NCBI RefSeq assembly: GCF_030269485.1
Contig: NZ_BSTL01000007.1
Coordinates: forward strand, 339,945-403,944
Reading direction: 5' to 3'
DNA length: 64,000 bases
Source: Actinoplanes sp. NBRC 103695
GTDB lineage: Bacteria; Actinomycetota; Actinomycetes; Mycobacteriales; Micromonosporaceae
The position numbers and the translations under genes are program-made. The notes under the pieces are model-generated. The model did no database searches and was not told where the DNA came from. It saw only the letters and a program-made list of their open reading frames with translations. Shown one piece after another: positions 41,559-50,113 of the stretch (the first letter of the stretch is position 1; each line of letters begins with the position of its first letter).

Positions 41559-41612
41559 CTGCGTAAGTGGTCACCCTCTTCTCCGACCCACGGCCCGGGT
41601 AGCCTCGCGCTC

Positions 41613-42191
41613 GTGACGCGGCGTGTGGTGGTGGTCCTGTTGGTGCCGGTGACGTGGTCGCCGCCCGGCGTCGAGCTGACGGCCTGGCGGGCCGCGATGG
41701 CCGAGGACGTGGTGGACCTGCTGGCCCGGCTGGCGCAGGCGACGCCGGCCATCGCCGCGATCCCGGCCGACCGGGGGCTGGCCGAGGAGATCGCCTGGCC
41801 GGGGACGACCATCTACGACATCGCGACGGCCACCGTGCGGCCCGTGCTGGAGGCGGCCGCCTCCGACGGCTTCGATCAGGCCGCCGTCATCGCCGCGGAC
41901 GCGCCCGACCTGCCCGGCATGATCCTGGGCAAGCTGCTGCGGCCCCTGGAACGCAAGGCGGTGGCCGTGTCGCCGCTGCTGGGCGTGGCGACCCACCTGC
42001 CGCCGCCGGACTGGTTGGCCGACCACGACCTGGACTCCGCCACGCCGATGACGCTGCGCAAGGGCGCACCACAGCCGGGCGACGTCGAGTCGACCCCGGA
42101 GTGGCGGCGCCTGCGCGGCCCCGCCGAGCTGGGCATGCTCGACCCCGCCCTGGAGGGCTGGGAGAACACCCGGGCGATCCTGGGCGGTTAG
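41613..42191 (+). CDS. DUF2064-like protein (nucleotidyltransferase-fold)
   Basis: 192 residues. VVVVLLVPVTW at the start, a central VIAADAPDLPGMILGKLLRPLERKAVAVSPLLGV and a closing WENTRAILGG resemble the glycosyltransferase-A-like DUF2064 fold (DAPDLP in place of the metal-binding DxD). Probably binds a nucleotide sugar or nucleotide; activity unproven. GTG 41613 lies 7 nt after TAGCCT (41600-41605), a leaderless start. It is bracketed by the two arms of a 61-bp inverted repeat, so it may be a movable cassette. Confidence 0.68.
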   Translation: MTRRVVVVLLVPVTWSPPGVELTAWRAAMAEDVVDLLARLAQATPAIAAIPADRGLAEEIAWPGTTIYDIATATVRPVLEAAASDGFDQAAVIAADAPDLPGMILGKLLRPLERKAVAVSPLLGVATHLPPPDWLADHDLDSATPMTLRKGAPQPGDVESTPEWRRLRGPAELGMLDPALEGWENTRAILGG

Positions 42192-42215
42192 AAAAAAGCG
42201 CAACCACGCACGGAC

Positions 42216-42276
42216 GTGGAGCGAAGCGACCCTCGGCGGGAGCTGCGGTCAGCACCACCCGCCGAGCTACGACATC
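42216..42276 (+). repeat. 61-bp inverted repeat, right copy
   Basis: Partner of 41498-41558. It ends 3 bp before the stop codon of the convergent metalloprotease gene. It contains an internal CTCGGCGGG/CCCGCCGAG hairpin that the left copy keeps only partly. Confidence 0.9.
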
Positions 42277-42279
42277 GGT

Positions 42280-43542
42280 TTAAGGTTTGGGGTCTTCGTC
42301 CTTCTTCGCGTCGCCTTCACCCGAAGAAGACGGCTTGTCCAGTTCGGAGATGTCCCAGTCCAGTTTCGCCTCGGCGAACGCCGCCGGGTTGGCGAAGTCC
42401 TCGTCGGTGGGCAGCAGGTCGGGGTGATCCCAGAGCGCGTCCCGGCCGGCGATGCCGCGTTTGTCGGCCACCGCCGCCCACAGCGCGCCGGCCTCGCGCA
42501 ACCGGCGCGGCCGCAGCTCCAGACCGACCAGTGCGGCGAAGGTCTGCTCCGCCGGGCCACCGGCCGCACGACGGCGCCGGAACGCCTCACCCAGCGCGTT
42601 CACCGACGGCAGCCGGTCGCCGGCGGCCGAGTCGACCACGTGGCCCACCCAGCCCTCGACCAGCGCGAGCGCCGTCTCGAGACGGGCCAGGCTCGCCTTC
42701 TGCTGCGGCGTGTCCTCCGGCGTGAAGATGCCCTCGAGGGCCATGGCCTGCATCGACTCCGGGTCGGACGGGTCGACGCGGCTCATCGCCTCCTCGATCG
42801 CCTCCCGGTTGACGGTGATGCCGTTCGCGTATGTCTCCACCGCGTTCAGCACGTGCGCACGCAGCCACGGCACGTGCTGGAACAGCCGCTGGTGGGCCGC
42901 CTCGCGCAGGGCGACGTAGAGCCGGACCTGATCCTCGGGGATCTCCAGGCCCTCGCCGTACGCCTTGATGTTGGCCGGGATGAGCGCCGCCGTGCCGCCC
43001 GGGCCGAGCGGCAGGCCGATGTCACCGGCCGAGAGCACCTCCGCCGCGAGCTGGCCGAGCGCCTGGCCGAGCTGGCCGCCGAACAGCGCGCCGCCGAGCG
43101 TGGCCACCATCGACTGCATCGGGCCGAGCTGGGCGCGGGCCTCCTCGGGCACCAGGTCGCTCATCGCGCCCACCATCCGACCGGCGATCGGGTCGCACAG
43201 CTTCTTCCACACCTCGAGCGTGTTGTAGATCCACTCGTTGCGGTTCCATCCGGCTGCCGAGCGGATGCCGCTGGGCAGCGCGGACGCCGGGTCGAGCCAG
43301 AGATCGGCGAGCCGCAGGCTCTCCTCGATCTGGTTGCGCTCGACGATCGTCACGGCCGGGTCGCCGGCCGTCTGGAGCTGGCTCGCCGCCACCTGGCGGG
43401 CGAGGTCCCAGTTCACCGGGCCTTCGCCGGCGCCGGCGAACATATGCTGCAGCTGGTTCATGAACTGCTGCATCTGCTGCGGATCGGAGGGATCGGGCGG
43501 CTGGGCCCCCGGCAGGGAGAAGCCGAATGGGATATCAGGCAC
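42280..43542 (-). CDS. Zincin-type metalloprotease (DUF2342 / F420-associated family)
   Basis: 420 residues; the actinobacterial family annotated as zinc-dependent metalloprotease or coenzyme-F420-associated protein (Rv3195 position). Segments FMNQLQHMFAGAGEGPVNWDLARQ and GGALFGGQLGQALGQLAAEVLSAGDIGLPLG are typical, and the putative metal site is LREAAHQRLFQHVPWLR with His residues. The C-terminus is a charged, probably disordered tail (GEGDAKKDEDPKP). Cytosolic. Divergent from the PDZ protease gene by 90 bp. The exact reaction is not established. Confidence 0.88.
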   Translation of the reverse strand: MPDIPFGFSLPGAQPPDPSDPQQMQQFMNQLQHMFAGAGEGPVNWDLARQVAASQLQTAGDPAVTIVERNQIEESLRLADLWLDPASALPSGIRSAAGWNRNEWIYNTLEVWKKLCDPIAGRMVGAMSDLVPEEARAQLGPMQSMVATLGGALFGGQLGQALGQLAAEVLSAGDIGLPLGPGGTAALIPANIKAYGEGLEIPEDQVRLYVALREAAHQRLFQHVPWLRAHVLNAVETYANGITVNREAIEEAMSRVDPSDPESMQAMALEGIFTPEDTPQQKASLARLETALALVEGWVGHVVDSAAGDRLPSVNALGEAFRRRRAAGGPAEQTFAALVGLELRPRRLREAGALWAAVADKRGIAGRDALWDHPDLLPTDEDFANPAAFAEAKLDWDISELDKPSSSGEGDAKKDEDPKP

Positions 43543-43632
43543 GTGGTCAAAGGTACGCGCGAAATACCTTCCCGGTACCGATGCAGGTGTCAGCTCAGAG
43601 AGAACTCAGGGTGGGTGGGTACGCTCACGCGC

Positions 43633-44655
43633 ATGAGACGTCGCGGTGTCACGGTCATCCTCGGCGCCCTGATCACCGCTCTGCTCGCCATCGGGGTCAT
43701 GGCCGTCCCGATGCCGTACGTCGTGCTGAAGCCCGGACCGACCGTCAACACGCTCGGTTCGGACAACGGCAAAGAAGTGATCCAGGTGACGAAGGCGCCC
43801 ACGTCGACGTCCAAGGGTCAGCTCAGGTTGACCACCGTAGGGGTGCAGAACGACGTCGAGCTCGTCTGGGCGATCCGCGGCTGGTTCAGCAACCAGCAGG
43901 CGGTCGTGCCGCGCGATGTGATCTACCCGCCGGACCAGACCGAGGAACAGGTCGAGGAGAACAACAAACAGGAGTTCCAGGGCTCGCAGTCCAGCGCGGA
44001 GACGGTCGCGCTGCGCGAGCTCGGTTACCCCATCCAGACGTACGTCGCCGCGGTCACCGACGGCGGCCCCTCGACCGGCAAGCTGGCCAAGGACGACATC
44101 CTCACCTCGGTCGACGGCACGCCGGTGACCAGCCCCGCGAAACTGACCGAGCTGATCCAGGCCAAGCCCGCCGGCACCGAGCTGACGCTGGGCTACACCC
44201 GGGCCGGCAAGGCCGCGACCGTGCGGGTGAAGACCGCCGACGACAAGGGGACGCCCCGGGTCGGCGTGCAGATCGACAAGAAACAGCCGCACCCCTTCGA
44301 CGTCACGATCGACCTGGGCGAGATCGGCGGCCCCAGCGCCGGCCTGATGTTCTCGCTCGGCATCATCGACAAGCTCCGCCCGGAGGACCTCACCGGCGGC
44401 AAGATCATCGCGGGTACCGGGACGATCGACGACGAGGGCAACGTCGGTCCGATCGGCGGCATCCCGCAGAAGCTGGTCGGCGCGGACGCCGCCGGAGCCC
44501 AGCTCTTCCTGGTGCCCAAGGACAACTGCGCCGAGGCGCTGCGCAACGCGGTGTCCGGCCTGCCGATGGCCGAGGTGGCCACCGTGGACGACGCGCTGAC
44601 CGCGCTCAAGACCTTCACGTCGGGTGGCACGCCGAAACCGTGTACCGCCACGTGA
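43633..44655 (+). CDS. PDZ-domain Lon-like (YlbL family) membrane protease
   Basis: 340 residues: an N-terminal signal-anchor (VTVILGALITALLAIGVMAVP), then PMPYVVLKPGPTVNTLG, a PDZ domain (GKLAKDDILTSVDGTPVTSPAKL) and a C-terminal S16/Lon-like protease domain with catalytic Ser in GGPSAGLMFSLGI and Lys in IGGIPQKLVGA. No ATPase domain, so ATP-independent proteolysis at the outer face of the membrane. ATG 43633. Rv3194c counterpart, followed by UPF0182 as in mycobacteria. Confidence 0.94.
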   Translation: MRRRGVTVILGALITALLAIGVMAVPMPYVVLKPGPTVNTLGSDNGKEVIQVTKAPTSTSKGQLRLTTVGVQNDVELVWAIRGWFSNQQAVVPRDVIYPPDQTEEQVEENNKQEFQGSQSSAETVALRELGYPIQTYVAAVTDGGPSTGKLAKDDILTSVDGTPVTSPAKLTELIQAKPAGTELTLGYTRAGKAATVRVKTADDKGTPRVGVQIDKKQPHPFDVTIDLGEIGGPSAGLMFSLGIIDKLRPEDLTGGKIIAGTGTIDDEGNVGPIGGIPQKLVGADAAGAQLFLVPKDNCAEALRNAVSGLPMAEVATVDDALTALKTFTSGGTPKPCTAT

Positions 44656-44694
44656 CAATGCGTTGCAATCGAGTGGCTGGAGTTTCCGTTGGTC

Positions 44695-47667
44695 ATGCGT
44701 AATACGCCTCTGCCGAGGATGAGCCGGCGCGGTCGCGTGACCGTCGGCGTCCTCGTCGGAGTATTCCTTCTCTTCACACTGCTGGGCTGGGGCATCGACC
44801 AGTACACCGATCTGCTCTGGTTCCGCGAGGTCGACTACACCCAGGTGTACACCGGCCAGCTGTTCACCAGAGTGCTGCTGTTCCTCGCCGTCGGCGCGGC
44901 AATGGCACTGCTGGTGGCGGCCAACCTCTACCTGGCGTACCGGCTGCGTCCACTGCTCCGGCCACACTCGGCGGAACAGGCCACGCTGGAGCGGTACCGG
45001 ATGGTCCTGGCGCCGCGCCTCGGCACCTGGATCGCCGCCATCTCCGTGATCATCGGCTTCTTCGCCGGGCTGAGCGCACAGAACCGCTGGAAGGAGTGGC
45101 TGCTCTTCCAGAACGCGCAGCCCTTCGGCATCCGCGACCCGCAGTTCAACGTGGACATCGGCTTCTACGTCTTCGACTATCCGCTGTGGCGCTACCTCCT
45201 CGGTGTCGGCTTCACCGCGGTCGTGCTGGCGGTCATCGGCGCGCTCGCCGTGCACTACATCTTCGGCGGCGTACGCCTACAGGGCGTCGGCGACCGGATG
45301 ACGTCCGCCGCACGAGCACACCTGACCTCGCTGGTGGCGGTGTTCGTGCTGCTCAAGGCGGTCGCGTACATCCTGGACCGGCGGGCGCTGCTGCTCGAGC
45401 AGCACGTGTCGCCGGGCCTCTACGGCGCCGGGTACACCGACGTCAACGCGCTGCTGCCGGCCAAGGAGATCCTCGCCTACATCTCCATCGTGGTCGCGGT
45501 GGCGATCATCGTGTTCTCCAACGCGGTCATGCGGAACCTCGTCTGGCCGGGCGTCTCGCTGGCGCTGCTGGCCATCTCGGCCGTCGCGATCGGCGGCATC
45601 TACCCGCTCGCCGTGCAGAACTTCACCGTCCAGCCGAGCCTCGCCGACAAGGAAGCGCCATACATCCAGCGCTCCATCGACTCGACCCGAGATGCCTTCG
45701 GCATAGCCCAGACCGACATACGTCCGTACGCCGCGGGCAACACCAGGGCGCCGGCGAACCTGGCCCAGAACCCGAGCGCGCAGAACGTCCGGCTGATGGA
45801 CCCGCAACTGGTCTCCGAGGCGTTCACCCAGTCGCAGCAGGTCCGCGGCTTCTACGACTTCGGCGCCAAGCTGGACGTCGACCGCTACACCGTCAACGGC
45901 TCCACCCGCGACTACGTGGTCGGCGTCCGCGAGGTCAACGACGCCCAGCTCACCGCGCAGCAGCGCAACTGGCTCAACCGGCACACCGTCTTCACCCACG
46001 GGTACGGCCTCGTCGCCGCCCCCGCCAACCAGGTGTGCAGCGGCCTGCCGCACTTCGTCTCCGGCTTCCTCGGCGAGCAGAAAGCCGACCCCAGCCAGGA
46101 CGCGGCGTGCGCGCCGACCGAGCAGATCAAGGTCGAGCAGCCGCGCGTCTACTACGGCGAGCAGGCCACCGAGTACGCGATCGTCGGACAGGCCGACAAG
46201 AACCGGAACGTCGAGTTCGACCGGCCGCAACCCGACAACAGCAACGCCGAGGAGCGCTACACCTACCAGGGCCAGGGCGGCGTCCCGATCGGGTCGTCCT
46301 TCCGCCGCCTCGTGTTCGCCATCAAGAACACCGAGAGCAACTTCGTCCTGTCCGACGCGGTCAACAACGACAGCCGCCTCATGTACGTGCGCAACCCGCG
46401 CGACCGCGTCGAGAAGGTCGCGCCGTTCCTCACCATCGACGGAGACCCGTACCCCGCCGTCGTCGACGGCCGCATCCAGTGGATCCTCGACGGCTACACG
46501 ACCAGCAACAGCTACCCGTACTCCCAGCGCATCAACCTGGCCCAGGAAACCCGCGACGAGACCACCAACCAGGGCACCTTCGCCCTGGCCCGGGACAACG
46601 TCAACTACATGCGGAACTCGGTCAAGGCCACCGTCGACGCGTACGACGGCACGGTCAAGCTGTACGAGTTCGACGGCCAGGACCCCGTCCTGAAGGCGTG
46701 GAACAAGGCGTTCGGCGGCGACCTGATCATCCCCAAGGCGGAGATCTCGCCCTCGCTGGAGGCGCACTTCCGCTATCCCGCCGACCTGTTCAAGGTGCAG
46801 CGCAACCTGCTCGCCTCGTTCCACGTGACCGACGCCGGCGAGTACTTCTCCGGCCAGGACTTCTGGCAGGTCCCCAACACCCCAGACGCGCCGCAGGAAC
46901 AGGTCAAGCAGCCGCCGTTCTACCTGAACGTGCAACTGCCGGGCCAGACCGCGACCAGATTCCAGCTGACCTCAGCGGTGACACCACGCAACCGCGACAA
47001 CCTGGCAGCCCTCATCTCCGGCAGCTACGTCAACGGCCAGCCCAAACTAGAGGTCCTGGAACTACCCGACCAGACAGCCATCCCAGGCCCCGTCCAGGTC
47101 CACCAACGCATGGCCAACAACGCCGAGGTCAGATCCCAACTGACCCTTCTGTCCACCAGCACACAATCCAACGTCCTCTACGGCAACCTGATATCCCTGC
47201 CCGTAGGCGACGGCATGCTCTACGTGGAACCGGTGTACGTGAAGGGCACCCAGCAGAACGCCATCCCCCTGCTGCAGAAGGTCCTCATGTCCTTCGGCGA
47301 CGGCAGCCAGTACGTAACCCTGGCCGACAACCTCGAAGAGGGCCTGCAGAGGCTGATAGAGCTGGGCCGGGCAAGCGGCACCAACAACCCGCCGCCAACA
47401 GGCACCAACCCACCCAGCACCGGCACCAACACCCCCGGCCTGACCGGCCCCGTGGCACAGGCGGCAGCCGAACTGGACACCGCTATCAACAACGCCAAGG
47501 AAGCCCAGAAGAGCGGCGACTTCGCCCGCTACGGCCAGGCCCTCCAACAACTCGACACCGCCATGACCAAGTTCCAGCAGGCCCAACAGGCGGCCACCCC
47601 CAGCACCCCACCCAACCCGGCCCCGTCCGGCAGCGCGCCGGCCCCCAACCCCAGCCCCAGCGGCTGA
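44695..47667 (+). CDS. UPF0182 family membrane protein
   Basis: About 990 residues. The N-terminal third has seven or so transmembrane helices (first one TVGVLVGVFLLFTLLGWGI), with family hallmarks QYTDLLWFREVDYTQVY and QNRWKEWLLFQN. The large extracytoplasmic remainder includes YPRxL-like repeats (RVYYGEQATEYAIVG, GVPIGSSFRRLVFAI) and ends in a Pro/Ser/Thr-rich tail. ATG 44695 is preferred over TTG 44689. Function unknown. Orthologue of Rv3193c, closing the conserved block. A terminator follows at 47678-47703. Confidence 0.93.
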   Translation: MRNTPLPRMSRRGRVTVGVLVGVFLLFTLLGWGIDQYTDLLWFREVDYTQVYTGQLFTRVLLFLAVGAAMALLVAANLYLAYRLRPLLRPHSAEQATLERYRMVLAPRLGTWIAAISVIIGFFAGLSAQNRWKEWLLFQNAQPFGIRDPQFNVDIGFYVFDYPLWRYLLGVGFTAVVLAVIGALAVHYIFGGVRLQGVGDRMTSAARAHLTSLVAVFVLLKAVAYILDRRALLLEQHVSPGLYGAGYTDVNALLPAKEILAYISIVVAVAIIVFSNAVMRNLVWPGVSLALLAISAVAIGGIYPLAVQNFTVQPSLADKEAPYIQRSIDSTRDAFGIAQTDIRPYAAGNTRAPANLAQNPSAQNVRLMDPQLVSEAFTQSQQVRGFYDFGAKLDVDRYTVNGSTRDYVVGVREVNDAQLTAQQRNWLNRHTVFTHGYGLVAAPANQVCSGLPHFVSGFLGEQKADPSQDAACAPTEQIKVEQPRVYYGEQATEYAIVGQADKNRNVEFDRPQPDNSNAEERYTYQGQGGVPIGSSFRRLVFAIKNTESNFVLSDAVNNDSRLMYVRNPRDRVEKVAPFLTIDGDPYPAVVDGRIQWILDGYTTSNSYPYSQRINLAQETRDETTNQGTFALARDNVNYMRNSVKATVDAYDGTVKLYEFDGQDPVLKAWNKAFGGDLIIPKAEISPSLEAHFRYPADLFKVQRNLLASFHVTDAGEYFSGQDFWQVPNTPDAPQEQVKQPPFYLNVQLPGQTATRFQLTSAVTPRNRDNLAALISGSYVNGQPKLEVLELPDQTAIPGPVQVHQRMANNAEVRSQLTLLSTSTQSNVLYGNLISLPVGDGMLYVEPVYVKGTQQNAIPLLQKVLMSFGDGSQYVTLADNLEEGLQRLIELGRASGTNNPPPTGTNPPSTGTNTPGLTGPVAQAAAELDTAINNAKEAQKSGDFARYGQALQQLDTAMTKFQQAQQAATPSTPPNPAPSGSAPAPNPSPSG

Positions 47668-47677
47668 CAAACACCAG

Positions 47678-47703
47678 GTGGCCCGCCCTCTGGGGCGGGC
47701 CAC
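47678..47703 (+). terminator. Terminator of the UPF0182 gene
   Basis: GTGGCCCGCC / GGCGGGCCAC, 10-bp perfect stem with CTCTGG loop, 10 bp after the stop. Confidence 0.75.
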
Positions 47704-47755
47704 AGGGGGCCGTTTTGCAGCCACAACACCCCCTGCGCTACTGTTAACGAGCCGA

Positions 47756-47829
47756 CGCGGGGTGGAGCAGCTCGGTAGCTCGCTGGGCTCATAACCCAGA
47801 GGTCGCAGGTTCAAATCCTGTCCCCGCTA
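47756..47829 (+). tRNA. Initiator tRNA-fMet (CAT), copy 1
   Basis: 74-nt cloverleaf without encoded CCA. Acceptor CGCGGGG/CCCCGCT with an unpaired C1-T72, the initiator hallmark. D-arm AGCTCGGTAGCT. Anticodon CAT at 47790-47792 with three G-C pairs at the stem base (GGG/CCC), also initiator-specific. T-arm GCAGG-TTCAAAT-CCTGT. Preceded by TACTGT as -10 (conserved in copy 2) and followed by a strong terminator. Confidence 0.97.
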
Positions 47830-47838
47830 CAGAGACAG

Positions 47839-47878
47839 GAGACCCCTGTCCAGCTAACCGCTGGACCGGGGTCTCTTT
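47839..47878 (+). terminator. Terminator of tRNA-fMet copy 1
   Basis: GAGACCCC-T-GTCCAGC pairs with GCTGGAC-C-GGGGTCTC around TAACC, followed by TTT. Closely related in sequence to the terminator of the second tRNA copy. Confidence 0.9.
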
Positions 47879-47923
47879 CGCTATTCCTTCTCCGGGGCCG
47901 AGCCCCGGACACCCCGCGTTGCG

Positions 47924-47989
47924 ATGGTTGCGGTGGGTGGGAATGGTTGCGGTGGGTGGGAATGGTTGCGGTAGGCGGGGATGGTGCGG
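47924..47989. repeat. 19-bp tandem repeats between tRNA copies
   Basis: ATGGTTGCGGTGGGTGGGA starts at 47924 and 47943 (perfect) and at 47962 (three differences), with a truncated fourth start at 47981. G-rich and non-coding in appearance. Confidence 0.88.
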
Positions 47990-47994
47990 CTTTC

Positions 47995-48081
47995 GCCTGC
48001 CTTGACACCTTTCTTGAGGCCGCGCCTGCCTTGACACCCTTCTTGAGGTCGCGCTTGGCTCTGACACCTTCTTGGGAAGAG
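47995..48081. repeat. 29-bp tandem repeats between tRNA copies
   Basis: Three head-to-tail units at 47995, 48024 and 48053, with core CTTGACACC and TTCTTGAGG. The first two differ at two positions; the third is more diverged. The repeated TTGACA-like core resembles a -35 element but has no paired -10. Confidence 0.85.
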
Positions 48082-48339
48082 GCAGGGCCCGGGCGTGGGC
48101 GAAGGCCAAGATCGGCCTCTGGCAGAGGTCGGGCCCACCGGTGGGGGTAGAGCGAGGGCCGGGGCTGAAGGGGCGATCGACGACGATGGCGCGGCGGGTG
48201 GGCTGGAGTTGATCGGAGTGGGTGAGAGTGGACTTGAGTGGCGGTTGGCGGAGTTTTGGCAGCTAGGGGTGGGTGGGATGGACCAAGGGGCTACCGCGGG
48301 CGCGGTGGAATCTGGTCTGCGCTACTGTTAACGAGGCGA

Positions 48340-48413
48340 CGCGGGGTGGAGCAGCTCGGTAGCTCGCTGGGCTCATAACCCAGAGGTCGCAGGTTCAAAT
48401 CCTGTCCCCGCTA
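48340..48413 (+). tRNA. Initiator tRNA-fMet (CAT), copy 2
   Basis: Identical over all 74 nt to the copy at 47756, including C1-T72, GGG/CCC anticodon stem and CAT anticodon. The upstream 25 bp (CTGCGCTACTGTTAACGA) are also shared, so the duplication included the promoter. No CCA is encoded. Confidence 0.97.
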
Positions 48414-48420
48414 CGAACGA

Positions 48421-48459
48421 AAGACCCCGGTCCAGCGAACAGCTGGACCGGGGTCTTTT
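48421..48459 (+). terminator. Terminator of tRNA-fMet copy 2
   Basis: AAGACCCCGGTCCAGC / GCTGGACCGGGGTCTT, 16-bp perfect stem, GAACA loop, followed by TT. Confidence 0.92.
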
Positions 48460-48917
48460 GCATCTCTGCCCCCAGCGTTGAGGGCCGGCTAGCCGGAGCT
48501 GATTTCGGGATCTCACGCGAGGGCCGTCACCGGCTACGGCGGCGAGCGGAGCACCCAGGGTGATCGGCTTGCCCCCGCGCCCACCGCCGAGCCGCACTGC
48601 GAGAGCCAGCGCGCCCCACCACTGGAAGCCACCGCTGTGCCCCGGGTTTGACCCAACCGGCACCGGCAGGCCGCCCAGCGCGGGAGTCGAAGCCCAGCCC
48701 CGCGCCTGCACCCTCCCCTCCGCCGGTGAGGGTCTTGACCTGACCGCGACGACTCCCAGAGGAGTGGGCGGCCTCGCGGATCGGACATCAAACGGACCGA
48801 CGGCCCGGTGTCTTAGTGGGTTGACCTTGAGAGACGGGAGGCGAAGGTCAAGGAGGCGGGGAGTCGCGGAGAAGGCCCGGACCGCAGACCAGAACCAGGC
48901 ACGAATGATCCAGGACG
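48460..48917. other. Gene-free spacer before the sugar operon
   Basis: About 460 bp between the second tRNA terminator and the first operator palindrome. Open frames exist on both strands but without ribosome binding sites or domains. I see no gene. A decayed duplicate of the first spacer is not apparent. Confidence 0.45.
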
Positions 48918-49009
48918 GACAGCGCTGTCACCCAGCCTTTTCCCAGCTGGGTGCGCTCCCACCACCCCCCAACCGAGACTTTCTCGCCCTCCCTGTTGAC
49001 AGCGCTGTC
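48918..49009. promoter_or_regulatory. Pair of GACAGCGCTGTC operators
   Basis: The perfect 12-bp palindrome GACAGCGCTGTC occurs at 48918-48929 and 48998-49009, 80 bp apart. The second is part of CTGTTGACAGCGCTGTC, where TTGACA doubles as a -35 box. The central CG pair and spacing fit a LacI-family repressor, most simply the LacI gene starting at 49094. Confidence 0.8.
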
Positions 49010-49093
49010 TAACCAAGCGCAGGATCCCCCCCAGGACCTGATGTTTCCGGTGTGTTAAGGCCGGACGGCGCTCGCGGTGGAGGTGGTTGAGCG

Positions 49094-50113
49094 ATGACCG
49101 AGTTCCCCACCGGGCGCCCGACCGTCTACGACGTCGCCCGGGTGGCAGGCGTCTCCATCAAGACCGTGTCGCGGGTCGTCAACCGGTCCTCGGGTGTCTC
49201 CGACAAGACCCGGCGGCTGGTGCTCGAGGTGGTCAACGACCTCGGCTATGTCGTCAATCCGGCAGCTCGGAGCCTGGTCACCGGCAGCAGTTCCACGATC
49301 GGCGTGATCGTGGATTCGATCGCTGACCCGTTCTTCGCCTCGCTGGTTTCGGTGGTTGAGGTGCGGGCGCTGGCGGCCGGGTTCAGCACGCAGGTGGCTT
49401 CGACGTGGCGGGATCCGCAGCTGGAGCGGGATCAGCTGCTGCGGATGACGCGGGAGAACATCAGCGGTCTGTTGCTGGCGCCGACGATGGGTGACCACGA
49501 CTACTTCGCCGCGACCGTCAAGGATGTGCCGGCCGTGCTGGTCGACCGGGGGTGGCCGGGCTCGGGGCTGGACGTGGTCGGGGTGAATGACCGTGCCGGC
49601 GCTCGGGCCGCTGTGGAGCAGTTGCTGGGGCTGGGGCATCGGCGGATCGCGTTCCTGGGCGACGACTCGAAGCTGACGACTACCGCGCATCGGCGTGCGG
49701 GATATCTGGACGCGCTGGACGCCGCGGGTCTGTCGGTGCCGCCGGAACTGGACCGGCACTCGTTGCTGATGGCCGATCCGGGCGGCAAGGCCGTGTTCGA
49801 GCTGCTCGAGCTGGATGAGCCGCCGACCGCGTTGTTCTCGTCCAACTCGCGGACCAGCCTGGGCGCGGTGCGTGCGCTGCACAAGCGCAGGAGGACCGAC
49901 GTCGCGATGATCAGCTTCGGGGACTTCGATCTGGCGGACGCGCTGGAGCCGGGCATCACCGTGGTCGACCACGATCCGGCCTTGATCGCAACGGCGGCCG
50001 TGGATCGGCTGCTGGCCCGGATCGGTGGGACCGATCTGGTGCCGACCGAGATTCTGTTGCCGACGCCGCTGGTGAAGCGGGGATCCGGGGAGTTGTCATG
50101 CAGCCCGTCTTGA
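49094..50113 (+). CDS. LacI-family repressor of the sugar transport operon
   Basis: 339 residues. Helix-turn-helix TVYDVARVAGVSIKTVSRVVN, hinge helix LGYVVNPAARSLVTG and a sugar-binding sensor domain (DSIADPFFASLVSVVE). First gene of a five-gene operon with a phosphomannose-isomerase-like enzyme and a ribose-type ABC importer, so its inducer is probably a hexose or related sugar. GGAGG ribosome binding site upstream of ATG 49094. Two palindromic operators lie 85-175 bp upstream, suggesting autoregulation. Confidence 0.93.
   Translation: MTEFPTGRPTVYDVARVAGVSIKTVSRVVNRSSGVSDKTRRLVLEVVNDLGYVVNPAARSLVTGSSSTIGVIVDSIADPFFASLVSVVEVRALAAGFSTQVASTWRDPQLERDQLLRMTRENISGLLLAPTMGDHDYFAATVKDVPAVLVDRGWPGSGLDVVGVNDRAGARAAVEQLLGLGHRRIAFLGDDSKLTTTAHRRAGYLDALDAAGLSVPPELDRHSLLMADPGGKAVFELLELDEPPTALFSSNSRTSLGAVRALHKRRRTDVAMISFGDFDLADALEPGITVVDHDPALIATAAVDRLLARIGGTDLVPTEILLPTPLVKRGSGELSCSPS

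Noticed and set aside
47881..48140. Short minus-strand frames (THRNHSHPPQP) in the tRNA spacer
   Set aside because: They are translations of tandem repeats without start signals or conserved sequence.
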